Below, piece after piece: positions 34,801 to 42,907 of a stretch of DNA of 64,000 bases. A model generated the notes under the pieces. That model was not told the origin of the DNA, did no database searches, and saw nothing but the letters and a program-made list of their open reading frames with translations. The first letter of the stretch is position 1. Every line of letters starts with the position of its first letter. Location of the stretch: contig NZ_CP051774.1 of the NCBI RefSeq assembly GCF_012913485.1, forward strand, positions 2,666,001-2,730,000. Reading direction: 5' to 3'. A program made the translations under genes and the position numbers. This DNA comes from Luteolibacter luteus (GTDB lineage Bacteria > Verrucomicrobiota > Verrucomicrobiia > Verrucomicrobiales > Akkermansiaceae).

Positions 34801-35727
34801 CTTTTTCGTCCACTCCCTGCCGTCGGGAGAAGTTTGTACCTGCCGTGCGTCGTCACCGGCGACGAACTCGCCATTGATCCACCTCACATAGGTGGAGCTA
34901 GCCATCACGGACTTTTCCGCCGTCCAAGCGATGCCGTCCTCGGAACGCCAGACGAAGTTCCAGCCACTCCGGCCCACCGCGAGATAGTGGCTCCCGTTCC
35001 ATGCGATGTCCGCGAGTTCCTGCGAGACGAAGGATGGCCCCGTCATGGTCGGCGAGGTCCAAGTGATGCCATCCACGGATGTCCGGGGAAATTGCCGCGG
35101 ACCCACGCTGAACAATCTTCCATTCAGCTTCCGGATCCCCGCGGGAAGGTTGTTGTTGGAAAGGCTCAGGACTTGGGTCCACTCCACGAGGTCCGAAGAG
35201 CGCGTGATTCCCCAATTGTTCCGGAGATAGGTCGTGCCATCGAAGTTATCGATCCCGTAGCAAGGAGTTTCGACCGCGACCTGCGTACGATTCCACACAA
35301 GCCCATCCGGCGAGGTGGAGATGTAGTAGTAATTGTCCAGAGCCATGAACTGGCTCCCGCTCCAGGTCACCCCCTGATAGTTTTGCGACGCCGGGGCCTC
35401 GATGCGCTGCCACACCGTGCCGTCCGTTGAACGAAGGATGACTCCACCCGAACCGACGACGAGATAATGGCTCCCGCTCCAAGCAACGTCCGTGAGGTTC
35501 GCCTGCACTCCCAGAAAACGGGTGGCCCAGGATTTCCCATCGGTTGAAGTCCCGATAAGTCCCCGAGAACCCACGGCCACCGCCACCGGACCATCCCAGC
35601 AGATTTCCGCAAAGCGATCCGCTGCTCCACCGTCCACCCGATGCCATGACGTCCCGACCTCATCCGCCTTCGATCCAAGGGCGAGTGCCAGACAGATCGA
35701 AACAATTGCCATCCATACCTTCATCAT
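31891..35727 (-). CDS. Giant secreted beta-propeller-like protein with about 25 SxDGxxW repeats
   Basis: 1278 residues. A signal peptide (MKVWMAIVSICLALALGSKA) follows two adjacent ATGs at 35727. About 25 units of roughly 40-45 residues carry the pattern WxGSxYxAVGxxGxIxxSxDGxxW, for example IAWNGQRFAATGEGGTVLTS. They resemble BNR/Asp-box or YCF48-like propeller blades. The last 130 residues form a different beta domain (DANADGIDNLLAYVHG...YQVEVSRDLKSGTWQSL...FFRLRATLP), a C-terminal module common in Verrucomicrobia secreted proteins. No enzymatic motif is visible. It may be surface-attached and binding. The open frame extends 133 codons upstream, but that part lacks coding features and contains the repeat at 35964. 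Confidence 0.8.
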   Translation of the reverse strand: MMKVWMAIVSICLALALGSKADEVGTSWHRVDGGAADRFAEICWDGPVAVAVGSRGLIGTSTDGKSWATRFLGVQANLTDVAWSGSHYLVVGSGGVILRSTDGTVWQRIEAPASQNYQGVTWSGSQFMALDNYYYISTSPDGLVWNRTQVAVETPCYGIDNFDGTTYLRNNWGITRSSDLVEWTQVLSLSNNNLPAGIRKLNGRLFSVGPRQFPRTSVDGITWTSPTMTGPSFVSQELADIAWNGSHYLAVGRSGWNFVWRSEDGIAWTAEKSVMASSTYVRWINGEFVAGDDARQVQTSPDGREWTKKGEHTQGNAVVWTGSRYIMVGNYGYIAVSADFETWTTRASGIHTHLQSVVWTGSFALAAGADGVVLKSDDGLVWTKVPGDTFAGLVRLAWTGTQVFAFSSNGTDTSTDGVSWNRISTLNRGFYDVKRLRDKFIAIGYMGALESSPDGIAWTSGTSGTSGPLYAAAASDSEFMVGGQGGILLASPDGIEWTPRAVPSPGITVSSLEYRFGKWFLATTNGLYQSADGIAWTGVPSIQGVSILSDQLKLVWTGSKLVCTGLEAWTSDGIHWEQSGLRRAAPDFKAVSKGPGGYVAVGTKGAIWHSPDGYAWQAVTSPTASDLDVVAAGAGCWVAAGSGGVILSSPDGMQWSLRNSGTTKNLTDIAWNGQRFAATGEGGTVLTSVDGSSWFAQPSGFATSFLNVEAAGAAFKAFGGAGVLCGSPDGLAWTTSVPDWISDVVWNGTSYVAVAQGSGNSAWSYVSSPDALQWSRYPIGLTSYLTGICWTGTLHVACGTGGTIVTSPDGVNWTPRDSGTAQWIQAVIWNGSQLVAVGKAGTLLYSPDGITWNKGATSGSNPDFEDVAWAGGRYMAVGYGGGSATSTDGITWQSSYGIFGTSRTVEWVGTRFLAGGEGLFSTTGLPQWTMATTTGLPAAVYDLEPGGSLLLAATTGGVYRLQETTAGRWNTITKVYPSPWLDNLTHNGSEFVGVGSSGTIVLSRDGSSWQTVRGGREAAYAATAWGGGRFVGVGSNRIESSADGALWNPAVSPLGSANFTLTDVGWTGSRFVAVGPSAMMLRSNGDGSAWTSIGNNAKIPLDMTGIAGDDSLLVVVGTGGMIAVSDGSGEAVSDYQMWIAGQGVAFGSAAPLQDANADGIDNLLAYVHGIPAIGPVSSTQRAALPSVSFDAETGKPVLTFELRESYRPGMIYQVEVSRDLKSGTWQSLQRFAAGWADSPGFAQVTQSALPGGGLRIEISNFPDIGTTGCFFRLRATLP

Positions 35728-36166
35728 AAAACCGGACCAGTGTTGTGGGAGTGATCGAGCACGACCGGGCTCAATTGAGTTATGTATGAGAGAAGAGAGC
35801 GACTTCCGACGAGAGGAATCCGCTTCCAACCCATTTGGCGGGCGCAGCGCTAAATCCTTGGCGAAGAGAGAGGCGTGGCACGGAAGGAGCGCCTTCACGA
35901 AAATTTCATCAACCGACCGGGGATGCCACCCACTGATCCTTCGCGGGGACCTTTGGAATTCGCGCCTGTTCCGCCTGTTAAAAGGAGAGAATTCAACAAG
36001 GTCCTCTCCCCGGGTCTCCACATGGCAGTTGAAGCATCCCCCGGCAATGGGATCGATCTGCACATGGAAAGCATCGGGGGATGCTGACGACAGCACCCTT
36101 CCAAGGATAGGCCGGTCCAAGGCCACCCGGAAAGTCGTCCGTGCTCCGAGCTTGCGGGGTCTCCGC
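35728..36166. other. Non-coding gap between lepA and the propeller gene
   Basis: 439 nt without a convincing gene. It holds repeat copy D (35964-36001) and presumably the promoter of the propeller gene. A CTCAATTGAG palindrome occurs near 35769-35778. Nothing else is recognised. Confidence 0.5.
35964..36001 (-). repeat. Dispersed 3' hairpin element, copy D
   Basis: Read on the minus strand it ends in TTTTAACAGGCGGAACAGGC, the same 20 nt as copies B and C. Its 5' arm is degenerate (CCTTGTTG). It starts 165 nt downstream of the lepA stop in lepA orientation. Confidence 0.7.
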
Positions 36167-37966
36167 TCAATCCCCGCTCTTCAGCACCTTGATGAAGGCA
36201 TCCTGAGGGATGTTCACCTTGCCGATCGCCTTCATCTTTTTCTTACCTTCCTTCTGCTTCTCGAGCAGTTTGCGCTTACGGGAGATGTCACCGCCGTAGC
36301 ACTTGGCGGTCACGTCCTTGCGCATGGCGGAAATGCTTTCGCGGGCGATGATCTTACCGCCGATGCAGGCTTGGATAGCGACGACGAAGAGCTGGTTCGG
36401 GATGACGTCCTTCAAGCGTGCGGCGAGGGCGCGGCCGTAGCCTTCCGCCTTCTCGCGGTGCACGATGGTGGCGAAAGCCTCGATCGGCTCGCCGGCGATC
36501 ATCATTTCCATCTTCACCATGTTCGCGGCGCGGTAGCCGGCGTGCTCGTAGTCCATCGAGCCGTAGCCACGGGTGCAGGACTTCAGGCGGTCGTTGAAAT
36601 CGACGAGGATCTCGGCGAGCGGCAGGAGGCAGGTGAGCATCACGCGCGTGTCGTCGATGGTCTCGGTGTGTTCGACCTCCCCGCGCTTTTCCATCACCAG
36701 CGACATGATATCGCCGATGTATTCGCCGGGGATCATAACGAAAACCTTCACCAGCGGCTCGCGGACTTCCTGGATGGTCTGCTGGTCCGGGAAGAAAGAG
36801 GGATTGTCGACGATGAGTTCCTCACCATTGGTCTTGGTGACCTGATAGATCACGGACGGGTAGGTGGAGATCACGTCCATGTTGAACTCACGGCGCAAGC
36901 GCTCCTGGATGATTTCCATGTGGAGCAGGCCGAGGAAGCCGCAGCGGAAGCCGAAGCCAAGCGCGGTCGAGCTTTCCGACATGTAGGTGAAGGCCGCGTC
37001 GTTGATCTGCAGCTTGCCCATCGCCGTCTTCAGCGCCTCGTAGTCGGAGGTGTCGATCGGGTAGATGCCGGAGAAGACCATCGGCTGGATCTCCTTGTAG
37101 CCGGGAAGCGGCTCGGGGCAAGGGTGGGTGTTATCGGTGAGCGTGTCACCGATCTTCGCCTCATCCGCGGACTTCATGTTCGCGATGACGTAGCCCACAT
37201 CACCGGCCACCAGCTTGTCGCGGGCGGTCATCTTCGGGGTGAAGACGCCCACTTCCTTGACCTCGTAGGTCTTGTTGGTGGCCATCAGCTTCACGCGCTG
37301 GCCCTTCTTCACGCTGCCGGAGAAGACGCGGACGTACGAGACCACACCGCGGTAGGTGTCGTAGATGGAATCGAAAACGGAGGCGCGCAGCAGCTTGTCC
37401 GGATTCTCCACCGGAGCGGGCACGCGTTGGACGACAGCTTCCAGGATCTCCTCGATCCCGATGCCCTGCTTGGCGGATGCGGGGATCGCATCTTCACCAG
37501 GAATCGCGAGGATGTCTTCCAGCTGCTTGCGGCACTTCTCCACATCCGCGGCCGGGAGGTCGATCTTGTTGAGAACAGGAATGATCGTGAGGTTCTGCTC
37601 CAAGGCCAGATGCAGGTTTGCCACGGTCTGGGCCTCCACCCCTTGGGCGGCATCGATCATCAGGATCGCACCCTCACAGGCGGCCAGCGAGCGGGCGACC
37701 TCATAGGAGAAATCGACGTGTCCCGGCGTATCGAGCAGGTTCAGCTTGTACGTCTTCCCGTCCTTCGCCTTGTATTCCATGGCCACCGGGTGGGCCTTGA
37801 TGGTGATGCCCTTCTCGCGCTCCAGATCCATGGCGTCGAGGAGCTGGTCCTGCTTTTCACGCTGGCTGATGGTCTGCGTCGCCTCCAGGAGGCGGTCGGA
37901 GAGCGTGGTCTTCCCGTGGTCGATGTGGGCGATGATCGAGAAATTGCGGGTCAGGGAAGTAGGCAT
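36167..37966 (-). CDS. lepA: Elongation factor 4 (LepA) GTPase
   Basis: 599 residues, the usual LepA length. GTPase motifs are AHIDHGKTTL (G1), DTPGHVDFSYEVARSL (G3) and NKIDLP (G4). The C-terminal LepA-specific domain has RAALAARLKDVIPNQLF-like sequence, IGGKIIARE and RKDVTAKCYGGD.SRKRKLLEKQKEGKKKMK. It remodels stalled or back-translocated ribosomes and aids 30S assembly. It is divergent from the pseudokinase-recG operon. Confidence 0.97.
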   Translation of the reverse strand: MPTSLTRNFSIIAHIDHGKTTLSDRLLEATQTISQREKQDQLLDAMDLEREKGITIKAHPVAMEYKAKDGKTYKLNLLDTPGHVDFSYEVARSLAACEGAILMIDAAQGVEAQTVANLHLALEQNLTIIPVLNKIDLPAADVEKCRKQLEDILAIPGEDAIPASAKQGIGIEEILEAVVQRVPAPVENPDKLLRASVFDSIYDTYRGVVSYVRVFSGSVKKGQRVKLMATNKTYEVKEVGVFTPKMTARDKLVAGDVGYVIANMKSADEAKIGDTLTDNTHPCPEPLPGYKEIQPMVFSGIYPIDTSDYEALKTAMGKLQINDAAFTYMSESSTALGFGFRCGFLGLLHMEIIQERLRREFNMDVISTYPSVIYQVTKTNGEELIVDNPSFFPDQQTIQEVREPLVKVFVMIPGEYIGDIMSLVMEKRGEVEHTETIDDTRVMLTCLLPLAEILVDFNDRLKSCTRGYGSMDYEHAGYRAANMVKMEMMIAGEPIEAFATIVHREKAEGYGRALAARLKDVIPNQLFVVAIQACIGGKIIARESISAMRKDVTAKCYGGDISRKRKLLEKQKEGKKKMKAIGKVNIPQDAFIKVLKSGD

Positions 37967-38097
37967 AGCTGCTGGGGACGAGACTCGGGCGCGCGGAGGA
38001 AAGCACCAAATACGCGGAAATCACGGAAAAAGAAAGTGCGGGAAGTCACGTGAGGAGTTGGCGAAACGCCCGGGACTCTGCTAGTGCAGGAAACACC

Positions 38098-39393
38098 GTG
38101 ACCGGAAGATACGAGATTCAGGACATCCTGACGCAGGACGCGAACGGCGTGGTTTTCCACGCAGAGGATCGCGAAACCGGCAAATCCGTGGTTTTGCGGC
38201 GATTTTTCCCCTATGGCCCGAACGGCGGCGGCCTGCAGGAGGCGGAGCGAAAGGCCTACTTCGCGGCGGTCGAGCGGCTCCGGGAGGTCCGGCATCCCGT
38301 GCTTCGCAAGGTTTTGGACGGGGGCTGCGATCCGGTGGACGGAATTCCTTTTCTGGCGGCGGAGTGGGTTGACGGGCAACGACTTTCCGAACTTCTGAAG
38401 GAGCGCGCCCTGAGCCCCGGCTCCACCAAGGCGCTGCTGACGCACGCGCTGGAAGCCTCCTTGGCGCTGGCGGAGGCCTTTGGGGAAGAGGCGGTGTGGG
38501 TGGAGACCACCCCGGAGTCCGTGATCCTGCCGGTGGACGGGGAAAACCTGACTTTCTGGGCCTGCCCGCTGAAATGGCTGGGCAATCCGGCGAAGCGCGG
38601 CGGACTGCTGCCGCTGGCAAAACTGGCGGAAGAATCTCTCCATTGGCAGGGCGCCCCCGAGGCCGGCACGGACGAAGGGCTGGCAGCCTGGATCAAAGCG
38701 GTACGGGAAAATCCGGACCGATGGACCCTGCAGGACGCCATCACCGCGCTCAACGAGCCCGACGCGATGGACTCGCTGCCAATCCAGAAAAGCGCCGTGG
38801 CGACGATCCCGATGGCCCTGAAAAAGAAAAAGGCAGCGGCGGCAGCGGGGAAAAAGAGCGCCTTTGTCCCGGTGCTTCTGGCGCTGATCGTGGGAGCCTT
38901 GGCTGCCGGTGGCGGCATCTATTTCCTCAAGTCCAAGGTGAAACAGGGCGAGGCCCTCGCCGAAAGCGCCACGAAGGAAGAGCCGATCCCCCACGGAGGC
39001 AGCGCGCTGGCATTTGGCACCGGGCCGGCCGCCAAGGAAGGGGCTTCCGGTACCGCCACCCCCGTTTCCACCGTTGAGCCCGGCAAGACCTCCGCGACTT
39101 CACCCCAAGGCAAGATGACCCTGACCGGCACCGTGGTGGAAACAGACCTCAGCAAAAGCGCGAAGACCCGCTACCTGAAAATCAAGGTGGAGGGGGCGCA
39201 GGATCCTCGATGGGTGGGCTACCAGGTTTCCCAGAATGCGGCAGGGATGGAGCCGGCCGATCTGGAAGCGCTCAAGGACAAGCGGGTGGAGGTAAACGGA
39301 AACGAGCGGAAAGAAGATTCCCACCGCAAGGTGGTCTTGCACATCAAGTCGCGGGATCAGATCAAGGTGCTCGATTCCGCCGTCGGCCCGTGA
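38098..39393 (+). CDS. Membrane-anchored protein pseudokinase with periplasmic C-terminal domain
   Basis: 431 residues from a GTG at 38098. The N-terminal 190 residues resemble the N-lobe and part of the C-lobe of Hanks-type Ser/Thr kinases (RYEIQDILTQDANGVVFHAEDRETGKSVVLRRF...VRHPVLRKVLD in outline). Key residues are missing: the ATP-binding Lys position reads VVLRRF, there is no HRD motif (WVETTPESV), and no DFG. One transmembrane segment (about 255-277, VPVLLALIVGALAAGGGIYFL) follows a Lys-rich stretch. A Ser/Thr/Gly linker leads to a beta domain (MTLTGTVVETDLSKSAKTRYL) resembling an OB-type fold. The stop overlaps the recG start (GTGA), so it is coupled to a DNA-repair helicase. Confidence 0.68.
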   Translation: MTGRYEIQDILTQDANGVVFHAEDRETGKSVVLRRFFPYGPNGGGLQEAERKAYFAAVERLREVRHPVLRKVLDGGCDPVDGIPFLAAEWVDGQRLSELLKERALSPGSTKALLTHALEASLALAEAFGEEAVWVETTPESVILPVDGENLTFWACPLKWLGNPAKRGGLLPLAKLAEESLHWQGAPEAGTDEGLAAWIKAVRENPDRWTLQDAITALNEPDAMDSLPIQKSAVATIPMALKKKKAAAAAGKKSAFVPVLLALIVGALAAGGGIYFLKSKVKQGEALAESATKEEPIPHGGSALAFGTGPAAKEGASGTATPVSTVEPGKTSATSPQGKMTLTGTVVETDLSKSAKTRYLKIKVEGAQDPRWVGYQVSQNAAGMEPADLEALKDKRVEVNGNERKEDSHRKVVLHIKSRDQIKVLDSAVGP

Positions 39394-41435
39394 TTTCACC
39401 CTCAGCTCAACTCGCCGCCATCGATTTCCTGATCCCGAAGGAAGTCCTGTCTTTCGCCACGGCCGGCCTGCACACGGTAGCGGACCTGATCGAGTGGCTG
39501 CCACGGCGCTATGAGGATCGGCGGCGCTTCGATGCTTTCCCGGCGCAGGCCGGAGGTCCGGCGGTATGCCTGCGGGGTACGGTGGTGGATTCAATGAAGC
39601 GGCGCTTCGGTCCGCGGAAGCAGTTTTATGAAGCAGTGGTGATGGATGGCACCGGCGGGGTCTTCGGATCCGGAAAGGTGACCTGCCGCTGGTTCAACAT
39701 GCCCTTCATCCACAAGATGGTGGCCACGGGCCACGAGGTGGTGCTCTACGGCAAGCCGAAGGACTCCGGCGGGAAGCTGGTGATCGATCACCCGGAATTC
39801 GAAATCGTAAAGGACGAGGGCGGACCTTCGATCCACTTGGAGCGCATCGTCCCGATCTACCGGAATGTCTCCGGCATCGCCCAGCGGCGGCTGCGCGAGA
39901 TCATCTATACCGCGCTAAAGAAGATCGATCCCGCAGCGATCGAGCCCGCCTACGATGTGGATCCGACTTATCCGCGGATCGACGCTTTCCGGGAAGTACA
40001 CTTCCCGGAGGCGATCGAGCAGGCGGAGGCCGCACGGCGGCGCTTTGCCTTGGAGGAGTTTTTCGCGCTGCAACTCAATGTCGTGTGGCGCCGGGCGCGG
40101 AACCAAGAACACACGGGTCGGGTGCTGGGCACGAAGACGACCTTGTTGAAGCGCTTTTATGAAAGCCTGCCTTTCGACCTGACCGGGGCGCAGAAGCGCT
40201 CGATCAAGGAGATCGTGGCGGACATGCGCGAGCCTCGGCCGATGAACCGGCTGCTGCAAGGCGACGTGGGATCGGGCAAGACCTTCGTGGCGATGGCCTC
40301 GATGCTTTTAGCGATCGATTCCGGATGTCAGGCCGCATTGATGGCACCGACACAGATTCTGGCAGAGCAACACTTCCTGACCTTCCGCAAATGGCTGGAG
40401 CCACTCGGCGTGCGGGTGACGCTGCGCACCGCGGCAAAGGAGGACAGCACCCATTTGCCGATCGAGGGAGAATCGCAGGTGCTGATCGGCACGCATGCAC
40501 TGCTCTATGACAAGGTGTCCTTCACCGATCTCGGGCTGATCGTGATCGACGAGCAGCACAAGTTCGGCGTAGTGCAGCGGTCGAGGCTGATCGCGCAAGG
40601 CAGCACGCCCGATGTGCTGGTGATGACCGCCACGCCGATCCCTCGCACCCTGACGATGACGATCTACGGGGATCTGGATGTTTCGATCCTGGATGAGCGT
40701 CCGGCAGGTCGCGGCAAGATGGTCACCGCGCTGCGGACTGCGGCGAAGCAGACGGAGGTAACGAAGTTTGTGAAGGATCAGCTCTCCGCGGGGAGACAGG
40801 CCTATCTCGTCTATCCGCTGGTGGAAGAGAGCGAAAACCTGAAGGCGGAGTCCGCAACCGAAGCGCTGGAGAAATGGCAGAAGCGTCTAGGCGGCCATGA
40901 GGTCGGAATGGTCCACGGGAAGCTGGACGTGGAGGAAAAGGAGTCGGTGATGCGGCGCTTCCGCGATGGGGAGATCCATGCGCTGGTCGCGACCACCGTG
41001 ATCGAAGTCGGCGTGGATGTCCCGAATGCGAACCTGATGATCATTCATCACGCGGAGCGCTTCGGCTTGGCGCAGCTCCACCAGCTCCGCGGACGAATCG
41101 GCCGCGGCGAGCACAAGAGCTACTGCATCCTTCTCACCGACGGGAAGAGCCCCGAAGGCATGGAGAAGCTGGCGGTGATGGAGAAGACTTCCGATGGCTT
41201 CCTGATCGCGGAGGAAGACCTGCGCCTGCGCGGTCCGGGCGATGTGCTGGGGACGATGCAGAGCGGTCTGGGGGACCTGAAGTTCGCGGACTTCCTGGCG
41301 GATACCACCTTGCTCCGCGAGGCGCGGGCGCTGGCGGATCAGGTGATCAAGGAAGACGCGATGCTAGACGGGAAGCATGCGCGTCTAGCGGGCTTGATCA
41401 TGGAGACAAATGGCAAGCCGGTGCAGCGTGGCTGA
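39390..41435 (+). CDS. recG: ATP-dependent DNA helicase RecG
   Basis: 681 residues. An N-terminal wedge/OB domain (LIPKEVLSFATAGLHTVADLIEWLPRRYEDR in outline) binds branched DNA. Helicase motifs follow: LLQGDVGSGKT (Walker A), VIDEQHKFGV (DExH), MTATPIPRTL, ATTVIEVGVDVPNA, and HQLRGRIGRG. The TRG-type C-terminal wedge region ends with the LRGPGDVLGTMQSG motif. It reverses stalled replication forks and processes Holliday junctions. The start is a GTG at 39390 overlapping the upstream stop. Confidence 0.97.
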   Translation: MISPSAQLAAIDFLIPKEVLSFATAGLHTVADLIEWLPRRYEDRRRFDAFPAQAGGPAVCLRGTVVDSMKRRFGPRKQFYEAVVMDGTGGVFGSGKVTCRWFNMPFIHKMVATGHEVVLYGKPKDSGGKLVIDHPEFEIVKDEGGPSIHLERIVPIYRNVSGIAQRRLREIIYTALKKIDPAAIEPAYDVDPTYPRIDAFREVHFPEAIEQAEAARRRFALEEFFALQLNVVWRRARNQEHTGRVLGTKTTLLKRFYESLPFDLTGAQKRSIKEIVADMREPRPMNRLLQGDVGSGKTFVAMASMLLAIDSGCQAALMAPTQILAEQHFLTFRKWLEPLGVRVTLRTAAKEDSTHLPIEGESQVLIGTHALLYDKVSFTDLGLIVIDEQHKFGVVQRSRLIAQGSTPDVLVMTATPIPRTLTMTIYGDLDVSILDERPAGRGKMVTALRTAAKQTEVTKFVKDQLSAGRQAYLVYPLVEESENLKAESATEALEKWQKRLGGHEVGMVHGKLDVEEKESVMRRFRDGEIHALVATTVIEVGVDVPNANLMIIHHAERFGLAQLHQLRGRIGRGEHKSYCILLTDGKSPEGMEKLAVMEKTSDGFLIAEEDLRLRGPGDVLGTMQSGLGDLKFADFLADTTLLREARALADQVIKEDAMLDGKHARLAGLIMETNGKPVQRG

Positions 41436-41656
41436 TCTAAGTCACGCCGACCGAGAAGGTCTTCCTCTGCCTTTCCGCGGAGCGGGCCCTCCGCCAAAGG
41501 CGCGTATTTTCACGGACGGCTCGCTCGGCAGGACCGGAAACACGCTTGGAAAGGCAGGTCACGGCGGTTTTTCCGGGAAATACCTCGCATCGGGATTTGC
41601 AGCGGGTTACTCCGCCTCGCTCTGCAATCTTATTCCCGGAGCCGGGCAACCATCGC

Positions 41657-41926
41657 GTGAAAATCACTCTCAACGAATCCATTCCAGCGGAACGGCGACC
41701 GCAGATCGAGACCTTGGTGGAATCCCTTGCCGGTCCTTCGGAGATCATTTGGAGCCACAGCCGCTTCCCGCGATTGGTGATGTTCGTGGAACCGGGACCG
41801 AATGATGTCACCGAGCCGGAGAGCGGCTCCATTTTTGAATCCACCCGCGCGAGCAAGACCTCGCCCTCCTCCCTAGTCGCGCTGCTTGAGGAGCGCATCA
41901 AGGTTTGCCTCGCTGGCAAGGCCTAG
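41657..41926 (+). CDS. Small protein of unknown function
   Basis: 89 residues from a GTG (KITLNESIPAERRPQIETLV...EERIKVCLAGKA). Composition is acidic and helical, with a short strand ITLN at the start; no domain is recognised. The start has the AACC..GCGTGAA context seen for other GTG starts here. The 221 nt upstream, after recG, show no other gene. It may be a real small gene or a chance frame; conservation would decide. Confidence 0.5.
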   Translation: MKITLNESIPAERRPQIETLVESLAGPSEIIWSHSRFPRLVMFVEPGPNDVTEPESGSIFESTRASKTSPSSLVALLEERIKVCLAGKA

Positions 41927-41935
41927 TCGGCCACG

Positions 41936-41968
41936 AAAAAGGCGGCATCCTGTGAAGAGTGCCGCCTT
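41936..41968 (-). terminator. Intrinsic terminator of the RRM gene
   Basis: On the minus strand AAGGCGGCA pairs with TGCCGCCTT across a 12-nt loop and is followed by TTTTT (41940-41936). It lies 24 nt after the RRM gene stop. Confidence 0.8.
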
Positions 41969-41991
41969 GGAAAAAATCTCGTGCGACAGGC

Positions 41992-42297
41992 TCAGTAGCG
42001 ACGGCCACCGCTAGGACGGCCACCGCCGAAACCACCGCCACCGCTGCGTTCTTCGCGGGCTTGGGCTTCGTTCACCTTGAGGTTGCGACCGTCCAGTTCC
42101 TTGCCATTGGTCGCGTCGATGGCCTTCTTCATGGAATCGGCCGAGTCCATCGTCACGAACGCGAACCCGCGAGGCTGACCACTCTCGCGATCCGTGGGCA
42201 CGTGAACGTCGGTCACTTGGCCATATTGGGAAAACAGGGACTCGAGATCCTGTTTGGTCGTCTTGAACGACAAGTTTCCTACATACATTTTCATCAT
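41992..42297 (-). CDS. RRM-type RNA-binding protein with Gly/Arg-rich tail
   Basis: 101 residues. A single RNA-recognition motif has RNP2 MYVGNLSF and RNP1 RGFAFVTM, and is followed by an [17 protein letters not shown] tail. This layout matches bacterial Rbp proteins of cyanobacteria and other phyla, which resemble plant glycine-rich cold-shock proteins and bind RNA. Two adjacent ATGs (42297 and 42294) are possible starts. It is monocistronic with its own terminator. Confidence 0.92.
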   Translation of the reverse strand: MMKMYVGNLSFKTTKQDLESLFSQYGQVTDVHVPTDRESGQPRGFAFVTMDSADSMKKAIDATNGKELDGRNLKVNEAQAREERSGGGGFGGGRPSGGRRY

Positions 42298-42556
42298 CGT
42301 CGATGGTCCGCGCAATACGCCTTTTCGCGAGATGTTCCCGTTGATCGGGTTTCAGGTCACCATCGAATGTACGAGACTCGCCTAGCAACGCTCCAAGTCT
42401 TGATCTTGCCAAGGCGTGAACCAACTGAAGGCCATATCAGTATTCAGGAGGCTATTCCACAAGAATCCGAAAATATCGGCCCAAGCCTGATCCGGAGGCC
42501 CGGAAGATGGTAAACCGGATTGACGGATCGCGGCCGCCAGCTTGCCATCTCTTCCC

Positions 42557-42832
42557 GTGAAAAACGCCCACCGTTGCCTGCTTGCCGTCGCCATTCTGCT
42601 TGCCGCCAGTTGCGCAACGGAGCCGCCGCTCGACCCGGATAAGAAGTCCTACTACGCGGACGTGGAGTTCACGGTGGGTCGCGATGGGAAGACGACCGAT
42701 GCCAAGATCATCAGCAGCGATGCGCCGAAATCGATGCAGAACGCAGCGATCGAAGAGGTGCTGCGCTATCGCGCGGAGCCTGCCGCAGAACCGACCAAGG
42801 GGCGGCGGCGGATCGAGATGCTGATGGATTGA
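42557..42832 (+). CDS. Small lipoprotein with TonB C-terminal-like domain
   Basis: 91 residues from a GTG in a TTCCCGTGAA context. A lipoprotein signal peptide ends in LAASC. The mature part (ADVEFTVGRDGKTTDAKIISSD...AAIEEVLRYRAEPA) follows the TonB C-terminal domain pattern of a two-strand/helix unit, as in stand-alone energy-transducer-like proteins. No N-terminal anchor or Pro-rich spacer is present, so it cannot act as a classical TonB. It is 75 nt upstream of the HerA-like gene. Confidence 0.72.
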   Translation: MKNAHRCLLAVAILLAASCATEPPLDPDKKSYYADVEFTVGRDGKTTDAKIISSDAPKSMQNAAIEEVLRYRAEPAAEPTKGRRRIEMLMD

Positions 42833-42907
42833 GCGATTCCAAAACGATCGCGGGGCTTCCTTGCTTCCCGCTCGCCAGCGGGGAAGTTCTCGTTAGATTC
42901 TCGGCTC

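Noticed and set aside
35728-36126. 133-codon upstream extension of the propeller gene
   Set aside because: It has no signal peptide at its start, contains the dispersed repeat, and a proper signal peptide begins at 35727.
35492-38053. 853-residue plus-strand open frame
   Set aside because: It is antisense to lepA and the propeller gene start; sequence is His/Asp/Leu-rich shadow with no motif.
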